From assembly GCF_003293675.1 (NCBI RefSeq), contig NZ_CP029984.1, positions 62,001 through 126,000 of the forward strand: 64,000 nucleotides of DNA, given 5' to 3'. Made by a program: the position numbers and the translations under genes. Below, one piece after another: positions 52,971 through 61,370 of the stretch. The notes beneath the pieces are model-generated. The model was not told where the DNA came from, did no database searches, and was given only the letters and a program-made list of their open reading frames with translations. Source of the DNA: Gardnerella leopoldii. GTDB taxonomy: Bacteria; Actinomycetota; Actinomycetes; Actinomycetales; Bifidobacteriaceae. How positions within the stretch are numbered: position 1 is the stretch's first letter; each line of letters starts with the position of its first letter.

Positions 52971-54665
52971 ATGGCCATCAATCCGCCAGTTGACGCCGTA
53001 AAAACCCCAGAGTGGGCTGCATTGCAGAAGCATTACGACGAGTTGCAATCAGAAGGTGTTTGCCTGAAGAAGTGGTTTGCTGAGGATGCAAATCGCGTGG
53101 ATAAGTTGAGCTTCGAAGCTGGAGATCTCCACTTCGATCTTTCTAAGAATTTAATTAAGCCTGAAACTCTTAAGCTTTTCGCAGACCTTGCAAAGGCAGT
53201 TAAGCTTGACGAGCGCACTAAGGCAATGTACACTGGCGTGCACATTAATAATACAGAAGATCGTGCAGTTTTGCACACTGCTTTGCGTCGTCCTGCAGAG
53301 GATGCTGGCAAGTTCATTGTTGACGGTCAAGATACCGTTGCAGACGTGCGTGAAGTGTTGGGTCGCATTTACGATTTCGCTAACGAAGTTCGTTCCGGCG
53401 CTTGGAAGGGCGTTACCGGCAAGAACATTAAGACCGTTGTAAACATTGGTATCGGCGGCTCTGATTTGGGTCCGGTCATGGTTTACGAAGCTTTGAAGCC
53501 ATATGCTGACGCTGGTATTAGCGCTCGCTACGTTTCTAACATTGATCCAAACGATATGGCAGAAAAGACCAAGGATTTGGATCCAGAAACCACTTTGTTC
53601 ATCATTGTTTCCAAGACCTTCACTACTTTGGAGACTTTGACCAACGCTCGTACCGCTCGCACTTGGTTGCTGAATAAGCTTCAGGAGTGCGGTGCTATTG
53701 ACGGAAGCGACGCAAAGAAGGCTGAAGCTGTTGCTAAGCACTTCGTGGCTGTTTCCACCAACCTCGAAAAGGTTGAAGAGTTCGGCATCAACCCAACCAA
53801 CGCTTTTGGCTTCTGGAGCTGGGTTGGCGGTCGTTACTCTGTGGATTCCGCTGTCGGCACTTCTTTGGCTGTTGTTCTCGGTCCAGAGCGCTTCGAAGAG
53901 TTCTTGAAGGGCTTCCACGCAATCGATACTTACTTCGCTGAGACTCCATTCGAGAAGAACGTTGTTGTGCTTCTCGGTATGCTCAACGTTTGGTATCGCA
54001 ACTTCTACAAGGTTGCTTCTCACGCTGTGCTTCCATACGATCAGTACTTGCACCGCTTCCCAGCTTATTTGCAGCAGCTCACCATGGAATCCAACGGTAA
54101 GTCTGTGCGCTGGGACGGCACTCCTGTAACAAGCGAAACCGGCGAAATCTTCTGGGGTGAGCCAGGCACCAACGGCCAGCACGCTTTCTACCAGTTGATT
54201 CACCAGGGCACTCAGCTTATTCCAGCTGATTTCATTGCTTTCGTGAACACGCCAAATCCTACTAAGGATGGCGATCAGGATGTGCACGAGCTCTTCTTGG
54301 GCAACTATCTTGCACAGACTAAGGCTCTTGCTTTCGGCAAGACTGCTGATGAAGTTCGCGCTGAAGGCACTCCAGAGGAGATTGTGCCAGCTCGCGTGTT
54401 CAAGGGCAACCGTCCAACCACGTCCATTTTCGGCGATGCTTTGACTCCATTTAGCTTGGGCGAGCTTATTGCTCTCTACGAGCACATTACCTTCGTTGAA
54501 GGCACTGTGTGGGGCTTGGATTCCTACGATCAGTGGGGTGTGGAGCTTGGCAAGCAGCTTGCAAAGCAGATTACTCCTGCAATTTCTAAGGATGATGAAG
54601 CTTTGGCAGCTCAGGATGCTTCTACACAGAGCTTGATTCGCTTCTATCGCGCTCATCGCAAGTAA
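52971..54665 (+). CDS. pgi: Glucose-6-phosphate isomerase
   Basis: Interconverts glucose 6-phosphate and fructose 6-phosphate. In bifidobacteria it feeds the fructose-6-phosphate shunt. It is 564 residues, close to the 550 of the family. Typical segments are [63 protein letters not shown] and [17 protein letters not shown] lies upstream of the ATG. Its codon use is richer in C-ending codons than the neighbours, fitting high expression. It is followed by a strong terminator. Confidence 0.97.
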   Translation: MAINPPVDAVKTPEWAALQKHYDELQSEGVCLKKWFAEDANRVDKLSFEAGDLHFDLSKNLIKPETLKLFADLAKAVKLDERTKAMYTGVHINNTEDRAVLHTALRRPAEDAGKFIVDGQDTVADVREVLGRIYDFANEVRSGAWKGVTGKNIKTVVNIGIGGSDLGPVMVYEALKPYADAGISARYVSNIDPNDMAEKTKDLDPETTLFIIVSKTFTTLETLTNARTARTWLLNKLQECGAIDGSDAKKAEAVAKHFVAVSTNLEKVEEFGINPTNAFGFWSWVGGRYSVDSAVGTSLAVVLGPERFEEFLKGFHAIDTYFAETPFEKNVVVLLGMLNVWYRNFYKVASHAVLPYDQYLHRFPAYLQQLTMESNGKSVRWDGTPVTSETGEIFWGEPGTNGQHAFYQLIHQGTQLIPADFIAFVNTPNPTKDGDQDVHELFLGNYLAQTKALAFGKTADEVRAEGTPEEIVPARVFKGNRPTTSIFGDALTPFSLGELIALYEHITFVEGTVWGLDSYDQWGVELGKQLAKQITPAISKDDEALAAQDASTQSLIRFYRAHRK

Positions 54666-54710
54666 GATAGTAGTCATATAGGCAATCGTTTTTAGCGATT
54701 GTTGATTTAT

Positions 54711-54746
54711 AAGCCTCTTGGCGTCAATTCGTCAAGAGGCTTTTTT
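54711..54746 (+). terminator. Intrinsic terminator after pgi
   Basis: AAGCCTCTTG / CAAGAGGCTT stem with a 12-base loop, then six T. Confidence 0.95.
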
Positions 54747-55023
54747 GTTTAGCATCTGTCACTGAGTTTTGTAATCGTTAGACTGCGTAGAGCGCGCGGC
54801 GTGTCGCGTCAGAATGGCGGTTTTGCAACGGTTTTGCGGCTGGTTGGGGGAGTATTAAAGAGTTTCCTGAGAGTTTTCTGAGAAAAATCTTTAAAAACCT
54901 TGAAATTGACATTTTTACGAAAAATAACGCATAATACTGTATTTTTTACTCTTAAAAATAGTTTGACTGAAATATTTCCGCAAAAACATCGATGTTTTTT
55001 GTTAATGAGCTGCGCGTCTGCTC

Positions 55024-55054
55024 TTGACTTTTGCGAACGGGGGGGGGGTATGTT
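55024..55054 (+). promoter_or_regulatory. Candidate phase-variable promoter with G10 spacer tract
   Basis: TTGACT (55024-55029) and TATGTT (55049-55054) are separated by 19 bases, of which the last 10 are G (55039-55048). At 8 G the spacer would be the optimal 17. It lies about 115 bases before the ATG of surface protein 2. Slippage of the tract would alter promoter strength. Confidence 0.7.
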
Positions 55055-55130
55055 AATAGCAGCTTCCAGCCAGACGTTCTGCGCTGGTAGTTATTCACAA
55101 AAACTTAAGTTGTGAATATTTAGATTTTTC

Positions 55131-55149
55131 TTCGCACACATGGTGCGAA
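55131..55149 (+). promoter_or_regulatory. Conserved 5' UTR hairpin before surface protein 2
   Basis: TTCGCA-N7-TGCGAA directly before the AAGGAG-AAGAAGAAAGGA ribosome-binding region. Same stem as at 17601-17620. Confidence 0.6.
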
Positions 55150-55172
55150 GGAGAAGAAGAAAGGAAAATATT

Positions 55173-56369
55173 ATGTTGAATAAGAAGGCTATCGCCGCAT
55201 TTGCTGCTGGCGCCACCCTCCTCTCTGGTTTCGCTTTTGCTGCTCCAGCAATGGCTTACAGCACAGTGTGCCCAGTACCAGCGCCTTATCATAAGGATGC
55301 TAAGCGCGTTGCAGACGCTGCTTACGATACTTATATTGGTGCCCAGACTGTTCTTAATGGTATGACTGTTTCTCCAGCTCCTGCAAAGGATTCTGAAGCT
55401 GAACATTATACTAAGACTAACGCTTCTGGCTTGTTGGAAAATACTGCTGATCCAGCTGCAGTCTCACATAATTTGTTTGAGAGGGTTCAGAAGTATGTGG
55501 ATGCTTACAATGCTCATGTAACTTCTCAGAAGGCTTTTGATGAGCAATCTCGCCATGTAGCTGATCTTCAGGATGCATATCTTGGTGCGAAGTATATTCT
55601 TGAGCATTGCGCTAAGCCAGATTTAACTGAGCATGATATTAAGTTGGCTCTTATTAACAAGGTTCGTATTGCTAAGATGAACTTGGACAATGCTGATAAC
55701 GAGTTTGCTATTGCCAAGAAGAACCTTATGGATGCTTATAAGGCTGCTGTTGCAGCTCAGGCTGAGTACAACAAGCGCAAGGCTGATTTTGATGCCGCTG
55801 AGCGTGCTTACCAGCTCTTCAAGGCTTCTGGTGTGAACGATTCTGCTACCGAGACTCGTTTGTTTGATACCATGAAGCGTGCTGCTGCTCATGTGACTCG
55901 TACTCTTGCTGCTTGGCAGACCGCTAAGGGTAATTATGATGATGCTTTGAAGAAGGCTCTCAAGGCTGAAGTAATTTACAATAAGGCTTTGGCTCTTTAC
56001 AAGGCTGCTTACAATGAGGCTGTTGCTGGCGGTGTAGATCCATCTTTGTTGCCACCAGTTAAGACTTCTGATCCTTTGGATCCAAAGCTGAAGTCTATTC
56101 CAGGCATGAATGAAGCTTATGCTTCTGCTATGAATAGCAAGTTTGGTAAGGAAGTTAAGGCTACTACTCAGAAGGGTAAGGATACCAAGGCTTCTGCTCA
56201 GCAGAACAACAATGCTAACGGTGCTGCCGCTGGTGCAAACGGTGCCGCTGGTGCAAACGGTGCCGCTGCCGCTGGTTTAGCTAAGACTGGTGCTGCTGTA
56301 GCTATGGCTGCTGTTGCTGCTTCTGTGCTTGCTGGCATGGGTGCTGCTCTTCGCAAGATCCGTCACTAA
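55173..56369 (+). CDS. LAKTG-anchored helical surface protein (paralogue 2)
   Basis: 398 residues, same layout as the protein at 17644: a nearly identical signal peptide (MLNKKAIAAF...APAMA), a helical Ala/Lys-rich mature region, a low-complexity ANGAAGANGAA spacer, LAKTG, a hydrophobic segment and RKIRH. The shared TVSPAPAKDSEAEHYT block and identical C-terminus contrast with a diverged middle. Expression is probably controlled by the G-tract promoter at 55024. The family is unknown, and class E sortase processing is inferred from the LAxTG motif. Confidence 0.85.
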   Translation: MLNKKAIAAFAAGATLLSGFAFAAPAMAYSTVCPVPAPYHKDAKRVADAAYDTYIGAQTVLNGMTVSPAPAKDSEAEHYTKTNASGLLENTADPAAVSHNLFERVQKYVDAYNAHVTSQKAFDEQSRHVADLQDAYLGAKYILEHCAKPDLTEHDIKLALINKVRIAKMNLDNADNEFAIAKKNLMDAYKAAVAAQAEYNKRKADFDAAERAYQLFKASGVNDSATETRLFDTMKRAAAHVTRTLAAWQTAKGNYDDALKKALKAEVIYNKALALYKAAYNEAVAGGVDPSLLPPVKTSDPLDPKLKSIPGMNEAYASAMNSKFGKEVKATTQKGKDTKASAQQNNNANGAAAGANGAAGANGAAAAGLAKTGAAVAMAAVAASVLAGMGAALRKIRH

Positions 56370-56582
56370 GCTAAAAGCGCTAAATGTACATGGTGAGCGT
56401 ATTTCAAATATGAATGCGCTCACCGCAATAATCTTGCACTCAACAATGGCATAGAGTGTAGGGCTCTTTGCTCTGGCGGATTTAAGTTTGCTTGTTTTAC
56501 TGGCTATGCTGTTTTGCTAAAATTCCTTTTTTCACGGCATTTGCTAGTTCTTGTTTGCTTTTTCTGCTGTTGGGTGTGTTTG

Positions 56583-56637
56583 GCTTTCGGTTTTGTTTGA
56601 GCTACTAGGGGCTCATTCAAAGCCGAAAGCTTTTTTA
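56583..56637 (+). terminator. Intrinsic terminator downstream of surface protein 2
   Basis: GCTTTCGG / CCGAAAGC at the base with an imperfect upper stem (TTTGAGC / GCTCATT region), then TTTTTT. A separate hairpin GGTGAGCG / CGCTCACC lies nearer the stop codon. Confidence 0.88.
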
Positions 56638-56708
56638 TTGCGTAAAAATCCTATTTTTAAACGATAAAGCTGCGCCTTTTGCGGCATTGCAATGTGTTTT
56701 GCTGCATG

Positions 56709-56737
56709 TTGACACAACTGCAACAATAATTTATAAT
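56709..56737 (+). promoter_or_regulatory. Consensus sigma-70-type promoter of the M-box leader
   Basis: TTGACA, 17-base spacer, TATAAT. Both boxes are perfect. The predicted start near 56744 is at the first base of the aptamer stem. Confidence 0.9.
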
Positions 56738-56741
56738 GAGC

Positions 56742-56952
56742 ACGGTCGGTAGGTAAGGCTACCACGGGGATACGGGTTGCTGCCGCAACACAGTGGAGAC
56801 ACTGCACGCTGGTTAACAGTCGTTGTCGAATTCAAGGCTTCGACTAATGCAACGCCACCGCCCTGCGAAGCTGAAGCTTGAACGACGTGGCACGCTTAAC
56901 ATGCGTTTGTGTGTTTTGGTGCGCCTCTGTTCTCTTGTAAACCTCCGATTCA
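56742..56952 (+). promoter_or_regulatory. M-box (ykoK) magnesium riboswitch-like leader
   Basis: The 5' half, GGTAGGTAAGGCTACC, then GGGGATACG, GCTGCC, GGAGAC and GGTTAACAG, follows the order of conserved M-box blocks, as does TAATGCAACG further on. The closing stem can form between GGTCGG-T-AGG (56743-56752) and CCTCCGATT (56942-56950). The same CCTCC can alternatively pair with the downstream Shine-Dalgarno GGAGG. Comparison is from memory of the Bacillus M-box. M-box RNAs bind Mg2+ and normally control magnesium transport. Confidence 0.72.
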
Positions 56953-57002
56953 ATGATGAAGATTTGCGCCGGCAGCGCACTAACTTAAGGAGGTGATTTG
57001 CC

Positions 57003-57149
57003 GTGAAACATGACAGTAAAAGCCATAATTCTAGTACTCGTACTGATGAAGGCTCTGACACTATTGGCAGTAGTAGTTCGGATGTTCCTCCTGAATATAT
57101 GAAGCCGGCAATCACCGAATTTAGGTTGCAAAACTTGCGAAATATATAA
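57003..57149 (+). CDS. Short ORF behind the M-box leader, unknown
   Basis: 48 codons from a GTG, seven bases after AAGGAGGTGA, an excellent ribosome-binding site. The peptide is hydrophilic, Ser/Thr/Asp-rich at first, ending PEYMKPAITEFRLQNLRNI. I recognise no family. A hairpin CGGCA / TGCCG encloses the Shine-Dalgarno sequence. It may be a regulatory leader peptide, a small protein, or the N-terminal remnant of a lost transporter gene. Confidence 0.55.
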   Translation: MKHDSKSHNSSTRTDEGSDTIGSSSSDVPPEYMKPAITEFRLQNLRNI

Positions 57150-57385
57150 CTTACGAAATACAACTTACGAAGTATAATTTACGAAATATAATTTGTGGAG
57201 TTAAAACGTGAGTTCTAGTTATTTGCGCCTGTAACGTAATCAATGGTGATACGGCTACGCAAGAATTTACGAAAATCTAAATAGAAATTCGCATAGAAAT
57301 CTCAATAGATATCTGCGTAATAAATGAATAGAAATAAAAAATACACGAAAGTGAACCCACTTATTGCCTATTCGAGGACTTTATT
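57150..57385. other. AT-rich spacer with short direct repeats
   Basis: No gene. From about 57134 to 57200 a 14-16 base unit resembling ACTTACGAAATATAA occurs four times imperfectly in tandem. A GAGGACTTTATT site near the end serves the permease. Confidence 0.5.
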
Positions 57386-59134
57386 ATGACCGTATTTACA
57401 ACTTCGCGCAAAGAAAGCGCAGGCGCGCAAGTCGACGAGAACACTCGTTTCTGGTCGGATATTATTGTGTGCGTTGGCATTATTGCCGTTTTTGGCGTAA
57501 CTGCCTTCCTTATTCAGCGCATAAATCAACCGATTGGTCCAAGTGGCATACCATCTAAGGTATCCACGGACTTAATCAATCTGCCTTACTACACTTTGCG
57601 CTCAGTATTTCGCATGCTGATCGCATTAGTTGCATCTCTTATATTTACTATTGTTTATGGCTCTATTGCAGCTCGCAGTCGTAGGCTTGGCAAGGTGCTT
57701 ATTCCTCTTCTAGATATTTTGCAATCAGTTCCAATTCTTGGCTTCCTTTCGGCAACTGTCACGATTTGGTTGGTAATTTTCCCTGGATCGATGCTTGGTG
57801 TTGAAGCCGCTTCGATTTTTGCTATTTTTACGAGTCAAGCATGGAATATGACTTTTTCGTTCCACCGTTCGCTGCTCAGCGAGCCAAAGGAACTGGATGA
57901 GGCAGTTCGTAGTTTGCAACTCACGCATTGGCAACGTTTCTGGGTGCTAGACATGCCTAACGCAATGATTCCTCTGCTTTGGAATTGCATGATGTCTGTT
58001 GGAGGCGGATGGTTCTTCCTTACAGCTTCGGAAATGATTTCCGTAAATAATCACACTTACGCTCTTCCTGGCATCGGTAGTTTTGTGGCACAAGCTGCTG
58101 CTGAAAATAAGCTTGGTCTTATTTGGTGGGCTATTGTGTCGATGGTGATTGTTGTTTTGGCACTTGACTTCTTCTTGTGGAAACCGCTTACAGCTTGGGC
58201 TGAGCGTTTCCGCATTACGCAAAGCGCATCTGATAATGAGCGTCACAGTGCTATTTTGACTCTTATTCGTCACTCTCATGCAGATGAAGTTATTAGTAAA
58301 CTGTTTTTGCCAATTCGCGAGTGGCTTGAAAAAGTAACGCGCCCATTCGGTCGCACAGGCTCCAAGTGGCCTCACAAGGCTGCTCAGCATAAGCTTGGTG
58401 ATTGGGTATTTAACGTTATTATGCTAATTATTGTGGCTGCTGGCGCTGCCCATATGCTTTACTTTGTGTATACAACTGCAGGTTTGCATGAGTTTATTAC
58501 TGCAGGCATGCTTGGTGGCATCACTTTTATACGCGTTGCTGTGTTGATTTTAATAAGCTCGCTTATTTGGGTTCCTGTTGGTGTTGTAATCGGCATGAAT
58601 CCTAAGATTTCGCGTATTATGCAGCCTATAGTGCAAATTCTTGCTAGCTTCCCAGCAAACTTCATCTTCCCGTTTGCTATGGCTTGGTTTATGGCTTGGC
58701 ATATTGATCTTGGTTGGGGAAGTATTATTTTGATGGCTCTTGGTACGCAATGGTACATTCTGTTCAATGTTATTGCAGGTGCTAGTGCTATCCCTGATGA
58801 TTTGCGTGAAATGACGCGCAGCTTCCGCTTGGATCGTACTTTGCGATGGAAGACGCTTATTTTGCCGTCTATTTTCGGTTCATGGTGCACTGGCGGTATT
58901 ACAGCTGCAGGCGGTGCATGGAATGCTTCAATTGTGTCTGAGATTGTGGAATATGGAAAGAATCACATGGAAACTCAGGGTTTGGGCGCATATATTACTA
59001 ATGCAACCACTTTAGGAGATTCTGCGCGCACTTTAGTTGGCGTAACTGTTATGAGCTTGATTGTTGTTTTAAGCAACCGATTATTCTGGTCGCCAATGCA
59101 ACGTATTTCCGAAAAACGTTACGTATTGAATTAA
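57386..59134 (+). CDS. ABC transporter permease, duplicated (NitT/TauT-type anion family)
   Basis: Polytopic membrane protein of 582 residues with two binding-protein-dependent permease halves in one chain (about residues 50-275 and 345-575). Each half contains an EAA-like loop: ELDEAVRSLQLTHWQRFWVLDMP and DDLREMTRSFRLDRTLRWKTLILP. The same architecture is annotated as duplicated permease of anion transporters. No substrate-binding protein is in the window. GAGGAC precedes the ATG. Upstream M-box suggests a link to magnesium, but this is inference. Confidence 0.85.
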   Translation: MTVFTTSRKESAGAQVDENTRFWSDIIVCVGIIAVFGVTAFLIQRINQPIGPSGIPSKVSTDLINLPYYTLRSVFRMLIALVASLIFTIVYGSIAARSRRLGKVLIPLLDILQSVPILGFLSATVTIWLVIFPGSMLGVEAASIFAIFTSQAWNMTFSFHRSLLSEPKELDEAVRSLQLTHWQRFWVLDMPNAMIPLLWNCMMSVGGGWFFLTASEMISVNNHTYALPGIGSFVAQAAAENKLGLIWWAIVSMVIVVLALDFFLWKPLTAWAERFRITQSASDNERHSAILTLIRHSHADEVISKLFLPIREWLEKVTRPFGRTGSKWPHKAAQHKLGDWVFNVIMLIIVAAGAAHMLYFVYTTAGLHEFITAGMLGGITFIRVAVLILISSLIWVPVGVVIGMNPKISRIMQPIVQILASFPANFIFPFAMAWFMAWHIDLGWGSIILMALGTQWYILFNVIAGASAIPDDLREMTRSFRLDRTLRWKTLILPSIFGSWCTGGITAAGGAWNASIVSEIVEYGKNHMETQGLGAYITNATTLGDSARTLVGVTVMSLIVVLSNRLFWSPMQRISEKRYVLN

Positions 59135-59195
59135 ATCGACTAATAAAATTTACTAATAAAATTTACTAATAAATCGCTTAAAATAACAAAATTTT

Positions 59196-60731
59196 ATGAA
59201 AAAGATTGGCAAAATTATGAATACTTTAAAGAGCAATGCAAAAAAAGTGCAATCCTCAATTACAAGCGATATTATCGACGCAAAGCACATCAGTCAAAGC
59301 TTCACTTCTGACAGTGGCACTACTCAGCACGTTTTGCACGATATTTCTTTCACCCTTCGCGAAGGTGAAATCGTAGCAATATTAGGACGTTCTGGTGCTG
59401 GAAAATCAACTTTCCTACGCACAATGGCTGGTCTTGTGCAGCCAACAGAAGGCACAGTAACATATCGCGGACGCGAGCTGACAGGCCCAAACCCAGGGGT
59501 TGCAATCGTATTTCAAACCTTCGCTCTTATGCCGTGGCTTACAGTACAAGACAATGTGGAACTTGGTTTGCGCGCTAGAGGCGTTAGTAAAGAAAAGCGT
59601 ACTGAGCTTGCTTTAGCTGCAATTGACGCAATCGGTTTGGACGGCTTTGAAACAGCATATCCTAAGGAACTTTCCGGCGGTATGCGTCAGCGAGTTGGTA
59701 TTGCGCGCGCGTTGGTGCTACGACCGGATGCATTGTTTATGGACGAGCCATTCTCTGCTCTCGATGTGCTTACTGCAGAAAACTTGCGTCAGGAAGTTCT
59801 TAAGCTGTGGTCTAGCGAGGAGCGAGATATTAAGTCTGTGCTTATTGTGACGCACAATATTGAAGAAGCTGTGCAAATGGCTGATCGCGTTGTGGTTCTT
59901 GGATCTCATCCAGGTCACTTAATTGCTGATGTGAATGTTGATTTGCCTCGTCCTCGAGATAAGCACAGTGCTGAATTTGAAGCGATGGTTGATAATCTGT
60001 ATGCTATTTTGACTGGTTCTGCTCCAGAAAGCGCTGCAGAGCAAGACGCTTCCGAAGATGCTGATTCTCAAGATCAAGCAAATAATGCAACTAATGAAGA
60101 TGCTGAAGATAACGAAGCTGCAGCAATTGCAGATATGCTTATTCAGCGCCACCATGACGATGAAGATGAAGATAAGCAAAGTGAGGATGAAGCTGAAGCA
60201 GGTGAGGCAAAGGCAGAGCCTGTGGCTGTTCATTTGCTTCCAAACGCTACACCAGGTGGTATGGCTGGTTTGCTTGACGTGATTTCTGAAAACCCAGATG
60301 GCATTGATTTGGCTGATTTGGCAGCTGATTTGTCGTTTGAGATTGATGATTTGTTCCCACTTGTCGATGCGGGTACGATGCTTAATTTACTTACTGCAGA
60401 AAACGGTCATATTACTATTACTTCTGAGGGTGAAGAGTGGCATAATGCCGATATTTTGCACAGTAAGCAAGTTTTTGCTCGTCTTGCGATTGAACATGCA
60501 CCTCTTGTGCACGCAATTGATCAAGCTTTGAGTAGGAATCGTAACGGAAAGCTTCGTGGCGAGCTGATTTTGGATTTGTTGCGCAGTAAGCACACGGATG
60601 CTTTGGCACGTCAGCAGTTTGATATTGCAATTAGCTGGGGTCGTTACGGCGAGTTGTTTGATTATGACGCTGATGATGACGAGTTGACTCGTACAGTTGA
60701 AACTGCTCCTCTCGATGGAGTTGTGCGCTGA
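59196..60731 (+). CDS. ABC transporter ATP-binding protein with AAA-associated C-terminal domain
   Basis: The N-terminal ABC ATPase (about 25-265) has LGRSGAGKSTFLRTMAG, the Q-loop FQTFALMPW, LSGGMRQRVGIARAL and ALFMDEPFSALD, typical of NitT/TauT transporters. An acidic low-complexity stretch (about 270-340) follows, then a C-terminal AAA-associated-type domain. 511 residues in all. No Shine-Dalgarno sequence before either candidate start (59196 or 59217). It pairs with the duplicated permease 62 bases upstream. Confidence 0.85.
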   Translation: MKKIGKIMNTLKSNAKKVQSSITSDIIDAKHISQSFTSDSGTTQHVLHDISFTLREGEIVAILGRSGAGKSTFLRTMAGLVQPTEGTVTYRGRELTGPNPGVAIVFQTFALMPWLTVQDNVELGLRARGVSKEKRTELALAAIDAIGLDGFETAYPKELSGGMRQRVGIARALVLRPDALFMDEPFSALDVLTAENLRQEVLKLWSSEERDIKSVLIVTHNIEEAVQMADRVVVLGSHPGHLIADVNVDLPRPRDKHSAEFEAMVDNLYAILTGSAPESAAEQDASEDADSQDQANNATNEDAEDNEAAAIADMLIQRHHDDEDEDKQSEDEAEAGEAKAEPVAVHLLPNATPGGMAGLLDVISENPDGIDLADLAADLSFEIDDLFPLVDAGTMLNLLTAENGHITITSEGEEWHNADILHSKQVFARLAIEHAPLVHAIDQALSRNRNGKLRGELILDLLRSKHTDALARQQFDIAISWGRYGELFDYDADDDELTRTVETAPLDGVVR

Positions 60732-60751
60732 AATAGTGCGGAATAGTGCGG

Positions 60752-60787
60752 AATTATGCTCAATAATGTCCATTATTGAGCATAATT
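60752..60787. other. Perfect 17-bp inverted repeat
   Basis: AATTATGCTCAATAATG and its exact complement separated by 2 bases (TC), 20 bases after the ABC ATPase stop. It lacks a long T tract, so it could be a weak terminator or a protein-binding palindrome. Confidence 0.85.
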
Positions 60788-60796
60788 TGGTATTTG

Positions 60797-60976
60797 TATG
60801 CTTTCGATAAAGGGATGCCGCATAGTTCTTTTATCTTTTAGGTCTAGTCGCTTCTTATTTAAGATTGCGCGGATCGGAAGCCCCCTAAAAGCGAACTTTT
60901 TGGGGAAAGAATTGCGTAGCACATTTGTTGCTAACGCTTACTATGCGTCGATATGCGGCGGCGATGGAGGAATATT
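60797..60976 (+). promoter_or_regulatory. rplS leader region
   Basis: No gene. Contains a hairpin CCCC-CTAAAAGCGAACTTTTT-GGGG (about 60881-60906) and further possible pairings before the rplS ribosome-binding site. Ribosomal protein leaders are often autoregulatory; I could not match this to a known L19 leader. Confidence 0.35.
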
Positions 60977-61342
60977 ATGGTAAATGCTGTAGAAGCATTT
61001 GATGCTAAGCATCTTAAGGCTGCTGAAGAAATTCCAGCTTTCCGTCCTGGTGATACCGTTGATGTCAACGTTAAGATTCAGGAAGGCAACAACACTCGTA
61101 TTCAGACTTTCACCGGCGTTGTGATTGCTCGTAAGGGTGCTGGCGTGCGTGAAACTTTCGTTGTTCGTAAGGTGAGCTTCGGCACTGGTGTTGAGCGTCG
61201 TTTCCCACTTCATTCTCCAGCTATCGATTCGATTAAGCTGGTTCGTAGCGGTCGCGTTCGTCGCGCTAAGCTTTACTACTTGCGCGCTTTGCGTGGTAAG
61301 GCTGCTCGTATTGCCGAGCGTCGCGATAACTCTGCTAAGTAA
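60977..61342 (+). CDS. rplS: 50S ribosomal protein L19
   Basis: Large-subunit protein at the subunit interface, 121 residues. [45 protein letters not shown] and [28 protein letters not shown] are the family signature. The ATG at 60977 follows GGAGGAAT and overrules an upstream ATG at 60953. Separated from the usual trmD operon, which is elsewhere in the window. Confidence 0.97.
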   Translation: MVNAVEAFDAKHLKAAEEIPAFRPGDTVDVNVKIQEGNNTRIQTFTGVVIARKGAGVRETFVVRKVSFGTGVERRFPLHSPAIDSIKLVRSGRVRRAKLYYLRALRGKAARIAERRDNSAK

Positions 61343-61370
61343 AATGGAACTTATGTGAAGGGTATTTGTT

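Noticed and set aside
53151..54677. 508-codon minus-strand frame opposite pgi
   Set aside because: A shadow caused by biased codon use in a highly expressed gene; no domain resemblance.
55039..55048. G10 tract as a G-quadruplex
   Set aside because: A single uninterrupted run of ten G has no separate loops; the slippage reading is simpler and fits its promoter position.
56742..56952. Leader as a yybP-ykoY manganese or ydaO riboswitch
   Set aside because: The order of conserved blocks fits the M-box better, and the hallmark segments of the other classes are missing.
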